A stretch of 64,000 bases of DNA from Sabellastarte sp. h YS-2021. Lineage: Eukaryota > Annelida > Polychaeta > Sabellida > Sabellidae. The DNA lies in contig OZ024938.1 in assembly GCA_964017235.1 (NCBI GenBank), positions 46,598,332-46,662,331 of the forward strand. Reading direction: 5' to 3'. This document shows, piece after piece, positions 1 to 11,480 of the stretch. A program made the position numbers and the translations under genes. How positions within the stretch are numbered: the first letter of the stretch is position 1; each line of letters begins with the position of its first letter. The notes under the pieces are model-generated. The model made no database searches. It worked only from the letters and a program-made list of their open reading frames with translations, and had not been told where the DNA came from.

Positions 1-203
1 TTTACCACTTTGGAACCTCCTACTAAGAGCCTACTAAGTTCTAGAATGCAAAGTACACTATCTTCTACATATAGAAGGCTTTAACAAAACCGGCCCAAGG
101 TTTTGATTTCAGGATAATTTGTCTGGCTCTTTAGCAAGTTCAGTTTTATGAGAATCCCCTGAAGGTGTTGACAGAGGTGTTACAATTCTGGATTTTAAAA
201 TAC

Positions 204-359
204 CTTGTTGTAGCCACCATGTTCATGCACAGTGACAAAGAATTGAAAGAATGAAACAGGTACATCCTTCCAACAGGGAGCTCTTGACAGGGTCAGACTG
301 TGTGTGTTCATGAATGACTTCAAATTCCTCTCAAACCGAGCCTGATTCTTCACATACAT
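204..359 (-). CDS. Exon: N-terminal half of an ARID-like DNA-binding domain
   Basis: Fifty-two codons between acceptor gtaatttacag and donor AACAAG|gtattt. The pattern F-x3-L-x2-FM, a proline loop, then PVSFFQFFVTVHEHGGY matches the first helices of ARID/BRIGHT domains (L-x2-F, DLyxLYxxV, GG-aromatic). The conserved GGY sits just before the donor. The rest of the domain would be left of position 1. An unrelated helical domain cannot be excluded without the next exon. Confidence 0.55.
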
Positions 360-3300
360 CTGTAAATTACACAAAAGGAACTTAAACCATGCTTCATTAT
401 TTGCATACATCAATTAGTTTAGACTACCAATGACCAACTGCAATGTTACATTGTAACTAACAATTACTCCAGCACACATCAAATTATTACACCACTAAGT
501 GTAACATATTGTCACTTACATCCAGATCCATGGCATATTTCTCTTCCTTAGTTCTTCCCTGCAATGAGGCAGATTCATTCAGTTTTTCAGACAGATTCTG
601 GCCCCTCTCCAACCAGTCAGGACTTGTGATATCCTTACCAGCTGCTCCACCCCTTGATTCTGGACATTGTGTTGGATTTTCTGCAAATGAACAAGATGCA
701 GTTGAGACCAGTACAAAAGGACTTCTTGATTATTACTTGGCTTGCATGCAAGTATTTACTCAACTTATTATCTCAGACATTGACAGTTGCTATGTTGCAA
801 ACATGGGTATCAGCTGTAAAGAGGGACATTAAACTCCGACTGTGACAATCGTTTAGAGGAGAGCAAATGGATTCAATATGCTGTGCCAAACATGTCTCTT
901 GCTCCAGTAGATACACAATAAAACTAATGCATTCATGAAAGTCACTGAGCAGTCTAGTGATAGAACAACTGTCTACAGACATCGAATGGTCGGAAGAAAT
1001 TCACATTAGAAGCGAGGATCAATCTGGAAGTAGTGTCCATCGATTCATCATTATTGCTGACAATTTCATAATATTTAGTTACTTTCCTTATGTATTTAAT
1101 ATCTACATGTGTTTTAAAAATATTTTTGGCAGTTTTCCTAAAAAAATTGACAGATTTGTTACAAATTTTGGTTTTGTTTATATCTACCACCATAATTACA
1201 GGAAGTGAGTGTTTCTGGTAGATTATAAATATTGGAACACTGTTAGTCCAATTGCATCAACATAAACTTCATCCCGGAATGTGTTTCAAGATATAACCAA
1301 CAATGAAATCGATTATGGCTCGATTATCGCTCTGAAAAATTCATGATTAACCAACCATTCAACTTGTAGGTGATTCCCATCACTATTGAGCACAGTGCTA
1401 AAAGAATTTTCTGGTATACCTTTTTGATCTGTGCCTTTTTCTAGGTTTTCACATTTTCTGACGAGACCAGGTTCAGTGGAAAGTTTCTTGAAAAGCTTCT
1501 TCCTTCTTTTCAACATGTTGGTCACAATCTTTGTATTTTCTTTATTTAACATCCCAGATGATTTTGGTTTCGAAACTTTGTAACATAAAGAAAATATTGT
1601 ATAGACATATAATCTCAAGAGTAGTTACATCTAGGCTAAGGATGTGACATGCAATGCAGTTACCCAGAAATGGTCCATCTTTGTTGAGAAACCAAGTTAT
1701 AAGTTAAACTTACATTGCAAGTATGGTATCAAGAACTATTAAAATATATATGTACTTTAATCCACACATAACCTATAATGAACCTTGGTATTCAGTTGGA
1801 TCTGAATATCTAATATTAGTTTTTAGTGTAATTTCCCTTAATTTTCACACATATATAACATTTTACTTTAGATTAAATCTTTTTACATTATCCACCACGT
1901 TAGCTTCACTGGTATTTCTAGGTGGATACCACTTAAATATAGTACTGCAGACTTGGGTTACTCCTTGCAAATGAATACCTGGGGCCAGTTTCACAAAGGG
2001 TGTTAGACTTAGCCTGGACTTAGGCTAAGTGTAAGACTTAGATCTGAGCCTTTTATCCTGGCTAAGTCTGGGACTTAAATGGGTTTCATAAAGGGTGACT
2101 TAGCTAAGACAAAGCCTTTATATTTCCAGTAAAAATATTTTACTGATAATATATATCATTTGTTTAACATACTTTATCTTTAGTAAAATGCTTCTTTTCA
2201 ATGGAAAACCTTGTTACCACATAAAAATGTCCAGAGACTAATTTACGGAGTTCTACTATATATTCATTCTTTATTTTTTAGGAATTTCAAACACTTCCTA
2301 TTAGCTTGCCTATTGGACTGGGGCACACTGAAAGAGAAAATTGTTTTCAGTATGGTGAAGTCAGAATGGTTTTGCAGAAATGGGATACTGAGGAGGAAAA
2401 TCTGTTTATCATCTTCTCCTTAACAGTAGAAATATTGATTTTATAAAGCAAAAGACAAAACCATATTCACTCGATTACCAGTAAACTGCCAACCCAAAAT
2501 GCTTTACAATCATGCACACTATTGGAATATTGACTTACTTAAGACACCCTTTTCTGACAAAGGATTCTACAGTGTGATTTTATTACTGCATGAATACAAG
2601 ATAAATTTACCATCGTTTACACTGTTTACTTCTGCTGAATTTTGCTTGAAGACACATTTTTCCAGTCTGTCATGAGGAAGCAGTTCCAGCATGTCATTAG
2701 CCTCTTGTTCTGCACATTCCACTGTCATTCCCTGGTATCTTCTCTTCTTAACGGGTAGATATCCAGGCCCTTTTTTCTGCATAAACATAATGTCAAAAAT
2801 TCTGCTACAAAAAATCATAAAAATACAGTATCAAATAAACATTTCACCATGAGTTGATAGATCTGAAAAAAATAATAAATTGTGACACTAAATAACCGAT
2901 ATTGATAATGTAGGGTACAATATTAATATTGGATCTACATAATAGTTCCACTTTTGCTGTCTTCTATTAAAATAAAGTACAAAATTTGATGGTGTTAATG
3001 CTTTTCATGTCATTTTTCATAACTATTACCGCAAAAATGGAACTGCCTTATTTGTTTACATTTGGGACACTACCAAAACTTGCAAAAGAGTTTAGAAGGT
3101 CTCCCCAGGAAACCATCTCTCATACCCTGATATTTTATTTTAATATTGATCGATATGGAGGGTAAAAATATGGTTTGATATCAATATACATACTTTTATT
3201 TGATACTAACACTAGGGGTAACCCTTCACAGTACAGTGAATGATTCACACCTTTCAAAATAAGGAAACTGAGAGTTTCAGTGACAAAGTTCACATCCTAT

Positions 3301-6300
3301 AGCAAAGTGCATATCTTTTACTTTTCGTGCAATACAATGGATGCATTGTACTCAAGATGTTCTAAGATTCTCTAGTCAGTGAAAATGTCTGTTCAAATGG
3401 CACTTATTTTTTTTTTTGCTTTATTATGTTACTATTTTTCAGAATTTTATTACCTTCTGAGCTTTGACATCATTGAAGCTTTTTCTTTCATTTCTATATT
3501 GGACTATCTTACACACAAAACCTACACCGACCCTTACATCCCAAAGTATGTGTACACACGAGCTGTCCATGGCCAAAAATAGGCTAACCTTGAAGATACA
3601 TGCACATGACACTCATGTTACACCCAATTGGTATGTGGGTAGTTTCAACACACAGACAAAACGCCATGGCCGTTGAGAAGAAATTGGAATGCATATTAAA
3701 TTCTACAAGGTCGTAGAAATAACCGATACTCAGCGAGTAAGATGCCCTTGCAAATATTTACTTCCCCCACAAACTGGCCACAGCCATAAATTTCACAAAA
3801 AAAAAAAAAAAAAAGTCTTAAGACAGTACCTATTTCTTATCCGTATGACGGGATGTAAGAGTAACTTAAATATTTACAATAGGTCACAGAAACGTAGCCA
3901 AAGTAATTTTCCAATGACAATTTGCAAAATTAATATACTATTTTTCACATATAGCTGCTGTAATTTATGATTACCTTTCTCCTATTTTGTGGCTTTGTGT
4001 TGTTGCCTTGGGCTGTACCATAAACCTGAACCTACAGTAGAAAAGGCACAGTGAACATACAATCAGTATTCCAAGTAAACTGACACCATATCTAAGAAAT
4101 AAGATTTCAAGTTGTCAGTATCAATAAAAGTAGGGACGTCATGACTTCAAATATTTCATGTCGACTAATCATTAAGTACTAATCGTCTCGACACCGAATA
4201 ACCGTCAAATTTAGAAAACCATCAAAAATCTTAAGTTTCATATTGTAAAAAGCAAAGAAAACGATAAATATGTGAAATAAAATGAAAATATAAGCCTATA
4301 ACCTGTACAATTTAATAAATATGCTGTTTTCCTGCGACTTCTGCTTCATTTATTTCAGACAGGAAGTGGGCGATATAAGAGGTAAATGGTACTTCCGGTT
4401 TTACATGAATGAACAAACAATACAGAAAATGTGGCTGTTTTTGGATTTTAACTTATTTTATGTGACAATATGGACAAATTTTACGCATTCAGACCTTCTG
4501 CCATCTTTTACTACATTAAGCGATTATTCTTATTTTAAAATATGAAACCGGTATATAGCACTATTCTAACCATTGTCGATTAGTTTGTCAGTTGTGACGG
4601 CCCTAAGTAAAAGGAAGCCAAAGTAACATGGATGGGGGTGGTCAGGCAGCTGAGTGGATGGGGGAAATGTGAACATACTAGTAAGTAAAGATTCTGCATC
4701 AAAAACCCAGTGGTTGCTGTGAATCAACAACTAGTTTCCCACTTTTAGTCCAGGCAAAGATTCAAACCTTCAACCTGTGATGGTAAAGGCGAGTGTGTCA
4801 ACCACCCACCACATTAATTTCCAGAAATAACATGGATTAAAATCAAAGCTAAGTGTTTCATCAAACCCATTAATCAACCAAATTGGTCTACCTAAAATTT
4901 GTAAATATACTGTATAATATTTTCATAGATATTTTACACTGTATTTTCATTAGATTTGTTTGCATCAACTGCCATATTTGCTGTACTGTGTTGTCAGTTG
5001 GTAGTTATAAGTATACCACCACAATAATGCCAGTACAAGGATTCATGTCAGTTTTTGTGATATGGAAAGCTATACCAGTTTTTTTCACCTCGGAGTCACA
5101 ACCCTACTCACAACAGATTTCCACTAAATAGATATGTAATTAAGACTGTGGTTCTTTTTATACTTGCCCGTTTATGGTTTATCCACCCGTGAGAGTGTTT
5201 TTCTCCAAGAAACTCCACATGATAGCTGTAAACGTGCCCATCAGTGTCAAAACAAGCATGGGTGAGAGAGTCTGGGTCCTTAGTTATCATGCCTGGCCAT
5301 CTAAACATAAGCAAAAAAATAGTCAAAACAAGAACAGAATGATGCAGGAATAGTATTAAAGCATAAATTATTATTATGTCAGAGTAGTTTAGATAGAACT
5401 GTTTTTGTTTTGTGGAAGAAATTAATTACTAATACAATTTTTTTTTATTTTTTTTTTATTTTTTTTTTTTTGGGGGGGGGGGGGGGGGTGTAATAAACTA
5501 CCTTGTTTACTGAATTGATATTTGAATACAAGGACTTCAGTTGATATTTAGCATCCTTGAAAATTGTCTCTGTTATAAAGCTTGTATGAACGTGGGACCA
5601 TATCCACTAATGTCACTAACAATTCCCTTTTGTAAATAAAAGTGAACATCAGGTGTCTATGGAAAGTAGAAATATTCTTCTGGTCCTTTCAAATAAAACT
5701 TCACATAGTTTGACAGTACTTCAACATTAACCAAAGATAAATTGCACAATCTGTAGGGATCAATCAGTGTCATATTTTCTTGTATCAGTAAAACCATTCA
5801 ATCTAGCATATCCAAAAGTTGGGTTCCAGTATACAAAAACTAAAACATTTGCAAAACCAAAACAACAAAAGGTTGCAATTTCTCCAGATACACTGATTCT
5901 CTCCAAATATTGTAATGACTATTTTCTATGCCAACAAATATAATGTACTGCAAAGATATTTTCGTAAAATGTAAAATGGTCTCTGTTTTACACAACAGTG
6001 TTATGAATTTATCATTAACTAGACCTATGCATTGGAGAACCGATGCAAATTTGTATCCACCAAAAAGACAACTCACCAAAGCCAGTGAACCATCGTTTGA
6101 CCTTGAAGGAGGGGCCCAAGGTCAAATCTGAAAACATCAGAAGATTCCCAGCCCATGACTTCCTATAAGTTGGTTTCATATTGCAAACCTCTAGGACCAA
6201 TAATAAGCAAGTTATCCACACTTTTAAGTTTGGCTATTGTCGTTTGACCTTGAAGGAGGGGACCAAGGTCAAATCTGACCAGATCAAAGATTCCCAGCCC

Positions 6301-8255
6301 ATGACTTCCTATAAGTCAGTTTACCATTCCAAACTGTACGACCAATAATAAGCAAGTTATAAGCACTTTTAAGTTTGGCTATCCTCGTTTGACCTTGAAG
6401 GAGGGGTCCAAGGTCAAATATGACCACACCAAGCGATTCCCAGCCCATGTTTTCCTATAGGTTGGTTTACCATCCCAAACCTCTAGGACCAATAATAAGG
6501 GAGATATAAGCACTTTTTATGACTGACAAAGAAATGCCCGTGGCGGCCATATTGTTTTTCAAACTGAGGCCAAAAATATTCCCAGTCAAGATTTTGTAAT
6601 GAGGAACATACCCTGCGAATTTGAGATCTCTACCTATAATACCCTTTGCTCTAGAGGGCCAAAATAAGTCCTTGCTGAAAGTCGAAAAAACGCCCATGGC
6701 AGCCATCTTAATTTCAAAATGAGGCCAAAAATATTCCCAGGCAAGATTTTGTGGTTATGAATATATCCTGGAAATTTGAGAAGGGTAGCTATAATAATTT
6801 TTCCATTACAGCGGTAACGGTGAAATCTCTCTACACACTGCGGCGGCAGCAGTGTAACGAAGCTTAATCCATAGTATCCACCGGATGCTACAATAATGTG
6901 AACCAAAATTACATTCATACCTACAAAACCCAGCCATCCTTGCCCACACCAAAGTTCCTTCTTCTAAAGTGGACTGCACATACTTCAATCGACATTTCTT
7001 GGCTAACCTTTCGAATTGTGCATAATTTTCCTTTGAAAAAAAAAGTGATAGATTTTATTATTTTACACTAACTTTCATGTTCTTTATTTATACTAGAATC
7101 AATCAAAAGTAATTACTTTAAATAGCATCAGAGATGCCCGTACCCCACAGCCTGGGGAAATAGTTTTCAACACCATGACATATAGAAGTAGTGAAACAGT
7201 ACAAAGACCGGAATACTTTCAGCGCATTGTCAATTATATAAAGGTCCAAATAATGTTTAAGTAGAGAAAATAACATCAAAGAGAAAGAAAATGTATGTAA
7301 AGATAAAGTACTAAAACAAGACAATTCAATAGCAAGATGACAGCATTAATAAGTAAACTAAAAAAAATATGAAGCTGTAAAATTTATTAATTGTAGTATA
7401 GCTGTGTCATTGGAAATAGCATAATAATGTAAAAGTGCATATAATAATCAGTTGCAGCAATCCATATGTCTCAAATATGGCAGCTGAACAAACTTTGGCA
7501 GAGCAAAAAGGTCACACCATGATGCAGACATACATTTACATACACCCCTAACCAATGTCCTTACCAAGTGTCAACCTTCCACACCTTATGGAATCCAAGA
7601 AATAGCTCCGACAAGATTTTATTGGTCAAGGTCACTATGGCAAGTTGAACGGTCAAATCAAGGTCACACCATGACAAGGCACACCTACACCTCCTACCCA
7701 ATGTCCCTACAAAGTATCATTTCCGAGATATAACCCAGACAAGATTTTATACGTCAAGGTCACTACCGCAAGGTCAAATCAAGGTCAGACCATGACGCTT
7801 CACACCTACACCCCCTAACCAATGTCCCTACCAAGTATCAACTTCCTACACCTTATGGTTTCTGAGATATAGCCTGGATAAGATTTTCAAACTCAAGCTC
7901 ACTACGGCAAAGAAAATGGTCAAATCAAGGTCACACCATGACGTTGCACACCTACACCTCCTAACCAATGTCCCTACCAAGTATCAACTTCCTACACCTT
8001 ACGGTTTCTGACATACAGCCCGGACATACTTCAAACAATTAAGTAACACAAAACTACATTTGAGAAATGAGAAAAGGAAATTTTTTTTTTTGCTGTTGTT
8101 ACCTGTGGATCATCACAAGCATTGAAATTTTCATCCCTGTTCATAAAACAGTACCAAGCACTCTCATTCTTCAGTGCATCTCCATGTGGTGGATTAATAC
8201 GCCTCCACTTTAAGCACTTAGGATTATCACACTGGACCCATGTATCTTCATACAT
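204..8255 (-). CDS. ZCWPW1/2: CW-PWWP(-ARID) chromatin reader, ZCWPW-like, partial gene of seven exons
   Basis: Exons in transcript order: 8255-8103, 7030-6921, 5300-5168, 2776-2611, 1575-1420, 680-520, 359-204. All junction phases agree (0, 2, 0, 1, 1, 0), and each exon is bounded by a plausible acceptor and donor, one of them GC. The product starts with a CW zinc finger, which in this family binds methylated H3K4. A PWWP domain, which reads methylated H3K36, follows, then a short basic helical segment with a motif ending RLEKC, as I recall it in vertebrate ZCWPW2. A lysine-rich linker and an ARID-like segment come next. The protein is presumably nuclear and binds chromatin. ZCWPW1 reads PRDM9 marks in mammalian meiosis; applying that here is inference. 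The 5' end is not fixed and the 3' end leaves the window. An exon may be missing between 5168 and 2776. Confidence 0.8.
520..680 (-). CDS. Exon: polar linker before the ARID-like exon
   Basis: A 161-nt open stretch between a strong acceptor (gttcatttgcag) and a consensus donor (GAT|gtaagt). It starts in phase 1 and ends in phase 0. The product is polar, rich in Glu, Lys, Ser and Gly, and ends EEKYAMDLD. No domain was recognised. The phases join it exactly to its neighbours on both sides. Confidence 0.5.
681..1419 (-). other. Intron, nothing else recognised
   Basis: AT-rich sequence between the lysine-rich and polar-linker exons. The short open frames here show no family resemblance or splice support. 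Confidence 0.4.
1420..1575 (-). CDS. Exon: lysine-rich linker
   Basis: Fifty-two codons rich in lysine, with MLKRRKKLFKKL as a likely nuclear localisation signal. The acceptor is ttacaaag and the donor AAAAAG|gtatac, both phase 1, which fit the exons on either side. No domain was recognised. Placement in this gene rests on strand, order and splice phase. Confidence 0.5.
1576..2610 (-). other. Intron with a short repeat
   Basis: AT-rich intron. The one structured part is the ACTTAGCC-motif repeat at about 1981-2112, described separately. Confidence 0.4.
1981..2112. repeat. Short repeat with an iterated ACTTAG motif
   Basis: The motif GACTTAG, or its complement CTAAGTC, occurs about six times in 100 bases. 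Two related copies of gtttcacaaagggtg lie at 1987 and 2090. It resembles the end of a small inverted-repeat element, but no matching second end was found. Confidence 0.4.
2611..2776 (-). CDS. ZCWPW1/2: Exon: ZCWPW-type segment after the PWWP domain
   Basis: Encodes a basic stretch (KKRRYQ), then an acidic helical segment ending PHDRLEKCVFK. The spacing and the R-L-E-x-C ending match the segment that follows the PWWP domain in vertebrate ZCWPW2. The acceptor is tttatgcag and the donor ACGATG|gtaaat, phase 1. Confidence 0.65.
2777..5167 (-). other. Intron region
   Basis: Holds an A-run near 3799-3814 and a tRNA-derived SINE at 4640-4812. A small ZCWPW exon could be hidden here, but none was recognised. 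Confidence 0.35.
4640..4812 (-). mobile_element. tRNA-derived SINE
   Basis: On the minus strand the head has an A-box-like sequence (tggttgacacactcgcc) and a B box (ggtttgaatct). A core with tgcagaatct follows, as in the copies at 36665, 56145 and 58775. It is intronic and diverged. Confidence 0.5.
5168..5300 (-). CDS. ZCWPW1/2: Exon: second half of the PWWP domain
   Basis: Begins with the W-P-G-M-I strand and continues through FDTDGHVYSYHVEFLGEKHS to HGWI. This is very close to vertebrate ZCWPW2, as I recall it (YDPDG, EYHIEFLG, HSRSWI). The acceptor is tgcttatgtttag. The best in-phase donor is CGG|gcaagt, a GC-type splice site. No GT donor fits before the frame leaves family-like sequence. 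Confidence 0.75.
5439..5490. repeat. Poly-T / poly-G homopolymer tract
   Basis: Long T runs broken by single A, followed directly by about 17 G. It lies inside an intron. Confidence 0.9.
6017..6800 (+). mobile_element. Pearl-like (probably Helitron-related) non-autonomous element, short array
   Basis: Opens with taactagacctatgcattgg, then an array of about 147-bp units starting at 6095, 6242 and 6387 (spacing 147, 145). A non-repetitive tail follows with agatggc/ggcggcc-type sequence. The same opening and units occur at 16401-17480. The pattern of leader, tandem core and tail resembles the bivalve pearl elements. The family label is inference. It lies in an intron. Confidence 0.6.
6921..7030 (-). 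CDS. ZCWPW1/2: Exon: first half of the PWWP domain
   Basis: A linker leads into GTLVWARMAGF, the first beta strand of a PWWP domain. The acceptor follows a run of T ending in caaag; the donor is TGTAG|gtatga. Splicing to the next exon gives C-R-W-P at the position of the name-giving P-W-W-P motif, so the variable first two residues are changed while W-P is kept, as in other ZCWPW proteins. The first in-frame codon is GAA, so the exon is phase 0 at its start and phase 2 at its end. Confidence 0.8.
7507..8033 (+). repeat. Tandem array, about 3.5 units of 121-152 bp
   Basis: The phrase aggtcacaccatgac or a close variant recurs at 7509, 7661, 7782 and 7928, each followed by caatgtcc and ccaagtatcaac motifs. 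The unit differs from the 147-bp pearl-like unit. It ends about 70 bases from the CW exon. Confidence 0.75.
8103..8255 (-). CDS. ZCWPW1/2: Exon: CW-type zinc finger
   Basis: Fifty-one codons, phase 0 at both ends. The four zinc ligands are visible: the pair in CDNPKC, then the cysteines of AWYCF and NFNAC. The conserved tryptophans are in TWVQC, LKWRR and AWYC. The acceptor has a pyrimidine-rich tract ending in gtag, and the donor is CAG|gtaac. The exon opens with an ATG, but the good acceptor just before it suggests an upstream exon, coding or 5' UTR. Confidence 0.85.
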
Positions 8256-9593
8256 CTACACAATGACAGGAAATAGAACAGGATTTTCAATAACCTGAAT
8301 AATAGTGATTTACCAAAACCAGCTGAATCCTGTTTACCAAAACCAGCTGAATCCCATTTAGGCTCAAGTGACCAGAAAAATGCTTTTACTTATCACATTT
8401 CTACATAACAGTGTAAATATTAATGGAAAAATCCTGCTAAGAACATGATACTTTACTTCCATTTAAAGGGGGATGCTATTTACCAGATGATTACTGAAAG
8501 GGGCTGAACAATTCAAAGGTGTAAAACTACCGACTTTTCAATCCAAAAAATTGCATTAGTACACCATTGTACCACTTAACTAGACACCTGGATCACTGTT
8601 TTATCATCTGAAGTGGACAAATTTAAACTGGGATGGTTCAGACATATCTTAACGCAATGCTTGATTAAAAATTAACATTTTGAAAATTGATATTTCACCT
8701 AAGAACCAAATTGTATGTCAAAACCTCTAATAAATTTAATGCAAAATGATTCATCATAGTTACAAGGAATACATTTTAAATCAGTTAACTTCATGCTGCA
8801 ATAAATAATATTATTCTAAAAGAAAGCTTCTTAAAGATATTTGCTTTGTTTATGTCGATGAATAATAATTCCAATACTTGAAACTGAAACTTAGTTCCAT
8901 TATTATTCCACCTCACATACTGTAGGTGATTAAGCACTGTAAAACTTGATTATAATTGCATGATACAGAAAGTCAAAGACTCTTACTCAGGAAACCATGC
9001 ATACCAATTCTTGTGCTCTTGTACCCTTGTATTGTTACACTGTGTTGCAACAAAATATCTATTTTTCAAGTGCGAAATAGTACGTTTTTTGCAAATTCTG
9101 AAGCTGAAATTATCTATTTCCCTGATTTTTCATAAGTATGAGGACACCTTTACAGACCTAACTAATACAAACAAATAAATATAATCAAAACTTGAGGAGT
9201 TTCACTGCTCATTGTTCATTTAAGTTGGAGTTTGAATGTTACTTTTTGCCAACTTTGATACTCTTACTAAAAAGTTGTAATAATGTAATGTATGCTTTAA
9301 CACTCTACAATATATTATTTACTTGTTTTCTCACAGTACTGTTTATGGAGCTGGTTGACGAAGGGGTTAACTGTTGTTCATCTTGTTCATGATTCATCAT
9401 TCAAGGGTTCAATTAGATGTTTGATCTGAAAAACACAAAGTTTTAGTACATCTCACTTATGAACCCCTAATAACAACCCTGTAATTAATAAGAAAAGTAT
9501 CATAATTTTTCAGAAAATATCACAAACTTGCAACAGTTAAGTTTATTTGTGTAAAATTTGATTTACTTCAGTATCAGTAATATTAACCATGTG
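8256..9593. other. Intron or upstream region of the CW-PWWP gene
   Basis: AT-rich DNA between the CW exon and the DIRS insertion. No further exon could be supported. A near-duplicate of about 21 bases (accaaaaccagctgaatcc) occurs at 8312 and 8337. Confidence 0.35.
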
Positions 9594-9800
9594 AAATTGA
9601 AAATTTTAATTACTTAAATGTAGCTTTTATAAGCTACAAGCTTACCATGTGGGACTGAATGCTTTACTGGTTGCCGCGAGGCACAGACGACCAACGCTCG
9701 AGAAAAACAAGCATGTAGTTGGTTCGGCCTCATAGGTTGTCGTGACGTCATCACTTCCTGTGTATCAGCCTCCTTTTCGTTGAGATTAAACCCATGTCCC
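9594..9800. repeat. DIRS left inverted terminal repeat
   Basis: From about 9640 it matches the right end in reverse complement, including tgggactgaatgcttta and the aagtgatgacgtcacgac block seen at the right end. Its outer part (9594-9640) matches one half of the internal complementary region. Confidence 0.85.
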
Positions 9801-9839
9801 CTCAGCTGTAATACAGCGGGGAGGTAGGGTGGGACTCTT

Positions 9840-9947
9840 CTCAGTCCCACATGGTAAGCTTGTAGCTTATAAAAGCTACATTTAAGTAATTAAAATTTTC
9901 AATTTTATTGCGCTACAATAGCTTACCATGTGGGACTGAATGCTGAA
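9840..9947. repeat. DIRS internal complementary region (circle junction copy)
   Basis: The reverse complement reads right terminus (tggtaagctattgtagcg) followed by left terminus (tgaaaattttaattactt), joined with overlap at AAAT. In DIRS1 such a region templates completion of the ends during replication; applying that role here is inference. Confidence 0.85.
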
Positions 9948-10385
9948 TTCAACCGCCCGGTGGCGGGATTACAGCTGAGACTGGAAGGTCTGAATGTTGT
10001 TTTTCTCGAATTGAGAGTAATAAAAAAATAGTTCCGAAAAATTTCCAGTCTGAGTCCCATTTACAGAGTCCCAATCCTGAAGGTCGGACTTGTAAAGAGC
10101 CAAAAACCTGATGAGAATATACAGTGTTGTACACTGTAGGGTGTTTGGAAGGAGGATTGTGTACCCGGAGTACACAGATAGGAAGAACCCCTAAGGGCTA
10201 TGACGTCAGAAATGAGGTCAAGGTTCGAGAATTGTTATTGCAACCTTATTTATAAGACAACCTTATGGTCCCAAGAATTTAAAGTTAACGTAAATTTAAT
10301 ATGAGAGACCTTACCTGTAACACCCTGATGAGGTAGCTTATACCTAGACCTGGGGAGACTCCTGAAGGCTTAGCTGTAGCGGACG

Positions 10386-10402
10386 TGCCCCCCCCCCCCC
10401 CC
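10386..10402. repeat. Poly-C tract
   Basis: About 17 C just downstream of the recombinase frame inside the DIRS element. Confidence 0.9.
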
Positions 10403-10422
10403 TTTTCTTCCCGAAGGAGACA

Positions 10423-11480
10423 TCACTGAGGAGAAGGGTCTAGGACCTGTTGAGCCGCTACTACTGGTCCCAGATACAAGTTGTTGTCGTTGTCCGACCA
10501 AGTAAGGTCTTTTAGATAAAAATTGGTAAACGTGTTGTGAGCTTTCCAGTGACACGCTTGCATGATCTGGTCCACCGATACCCCACCGTAAAAAGCCTTA
10601 GAGGCTGCGAAGGCCCTAATGTCATGCGCTTTAACTTGGACTAAGTCCAAGGCTTGCTGGTCTGCTTGCTTATAACAAAGTAGAATGGTTTGTTTCAACC
10701 ATGAAGAGAGAGTAGCGGGTCTGATATCTGAGGTATGTCCTTTCTTGAAGGAGATGAAAAGAAGAGACCGGGACCCTCTCAGGTCCTTGGTTCGGTCCAG
10801 ATAGTACCTCAGAGCCCGTACAGGACACAAGGTCCTGTCTTCTTTGAATTGTCTATCTACAATGGTAGTCAAGGCAGGAATAGTCACCGGAGACACACTT
10901 TGAGAACCTTCTCTTGCTAGCTGGTTTTTGGCTATAAAATCTGATGAAGGGAACAAGGCTACCTTTTCCCATTGGCCTAGATTAGATACTTTGTTTGCGA
11001 CCCAGGCGTGGATTTCGCTGCGGCGCTTGCCGGAGGCCAGAGCTAGCAAGAAAGCAGTCTTGAGAGTGAGATGTTTGAGGTCTGTGTCTTTCATAGGCTC
11101 AAAGGGCGCTTTTGTGAGCTCATTGAGGACAACAGATAGGTTCCACTGAGGAAGGTTTCTGGAACTCTTGGGGCGATCCCTGTGAAAACTGGAGAGCAAC
11201 CTGTGAAGGTCCTCATTATGGGCAATATGCTGGGCCGTAGGGCCCAGAGTGTCAACAATAGCTGTCCTGTAACCATCAATGGTAGAGGGGCGCCTGTTTA
11301 GGTCTTGGTACAGATACATAAAGAAATCTGAGATTTGCTTCACAGATGGTGAGGAGAAATCCACCGAATTATCTCTGCACCATTTTTCAAATAGGGCCCA
11401 CTTTGATTTGTAGATGTTCCTTGTTGAAGACCGCTGAGGTGCAGCAATTCTCTCTGCCACTTCCACAGAGAAGCCTTGTT
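10423..11480 (-). CDS. DIRS tyrosine recombinase (YR)
   Basis: The product cuts and joins DNA to insert the circular DIRS intermediate. Its catalytic signatures are visible in order: the first arginine in SGKRRSEIHA, H-x2-R as AHDIRAFAA, then ACHWK, and the nucleophile tyrosine in TNFYLKD about 30 residues from the C-terminus. The open frame runs further upstream (to 13320), but that part shadows the RT frame, so the start given is approximate. The recombinase overlaps the end of the RT frame, a layout known in DIRS. Expression may need frameshifting or re-initiation. Confidence 0.85.

Noticed and set aside
8253-8255. ATG at the start of the CW exon as the true gene start
   Set aside because: Possible, but a strong splice acceptor sits directly before it, so the exon is probably internal.
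9380-9440. Candidate upstream exon of the CW-PWWP gene
   Set aside because: A good acceptor-like sequence (gtgtttttcag) is followed by early stops in all three frames.
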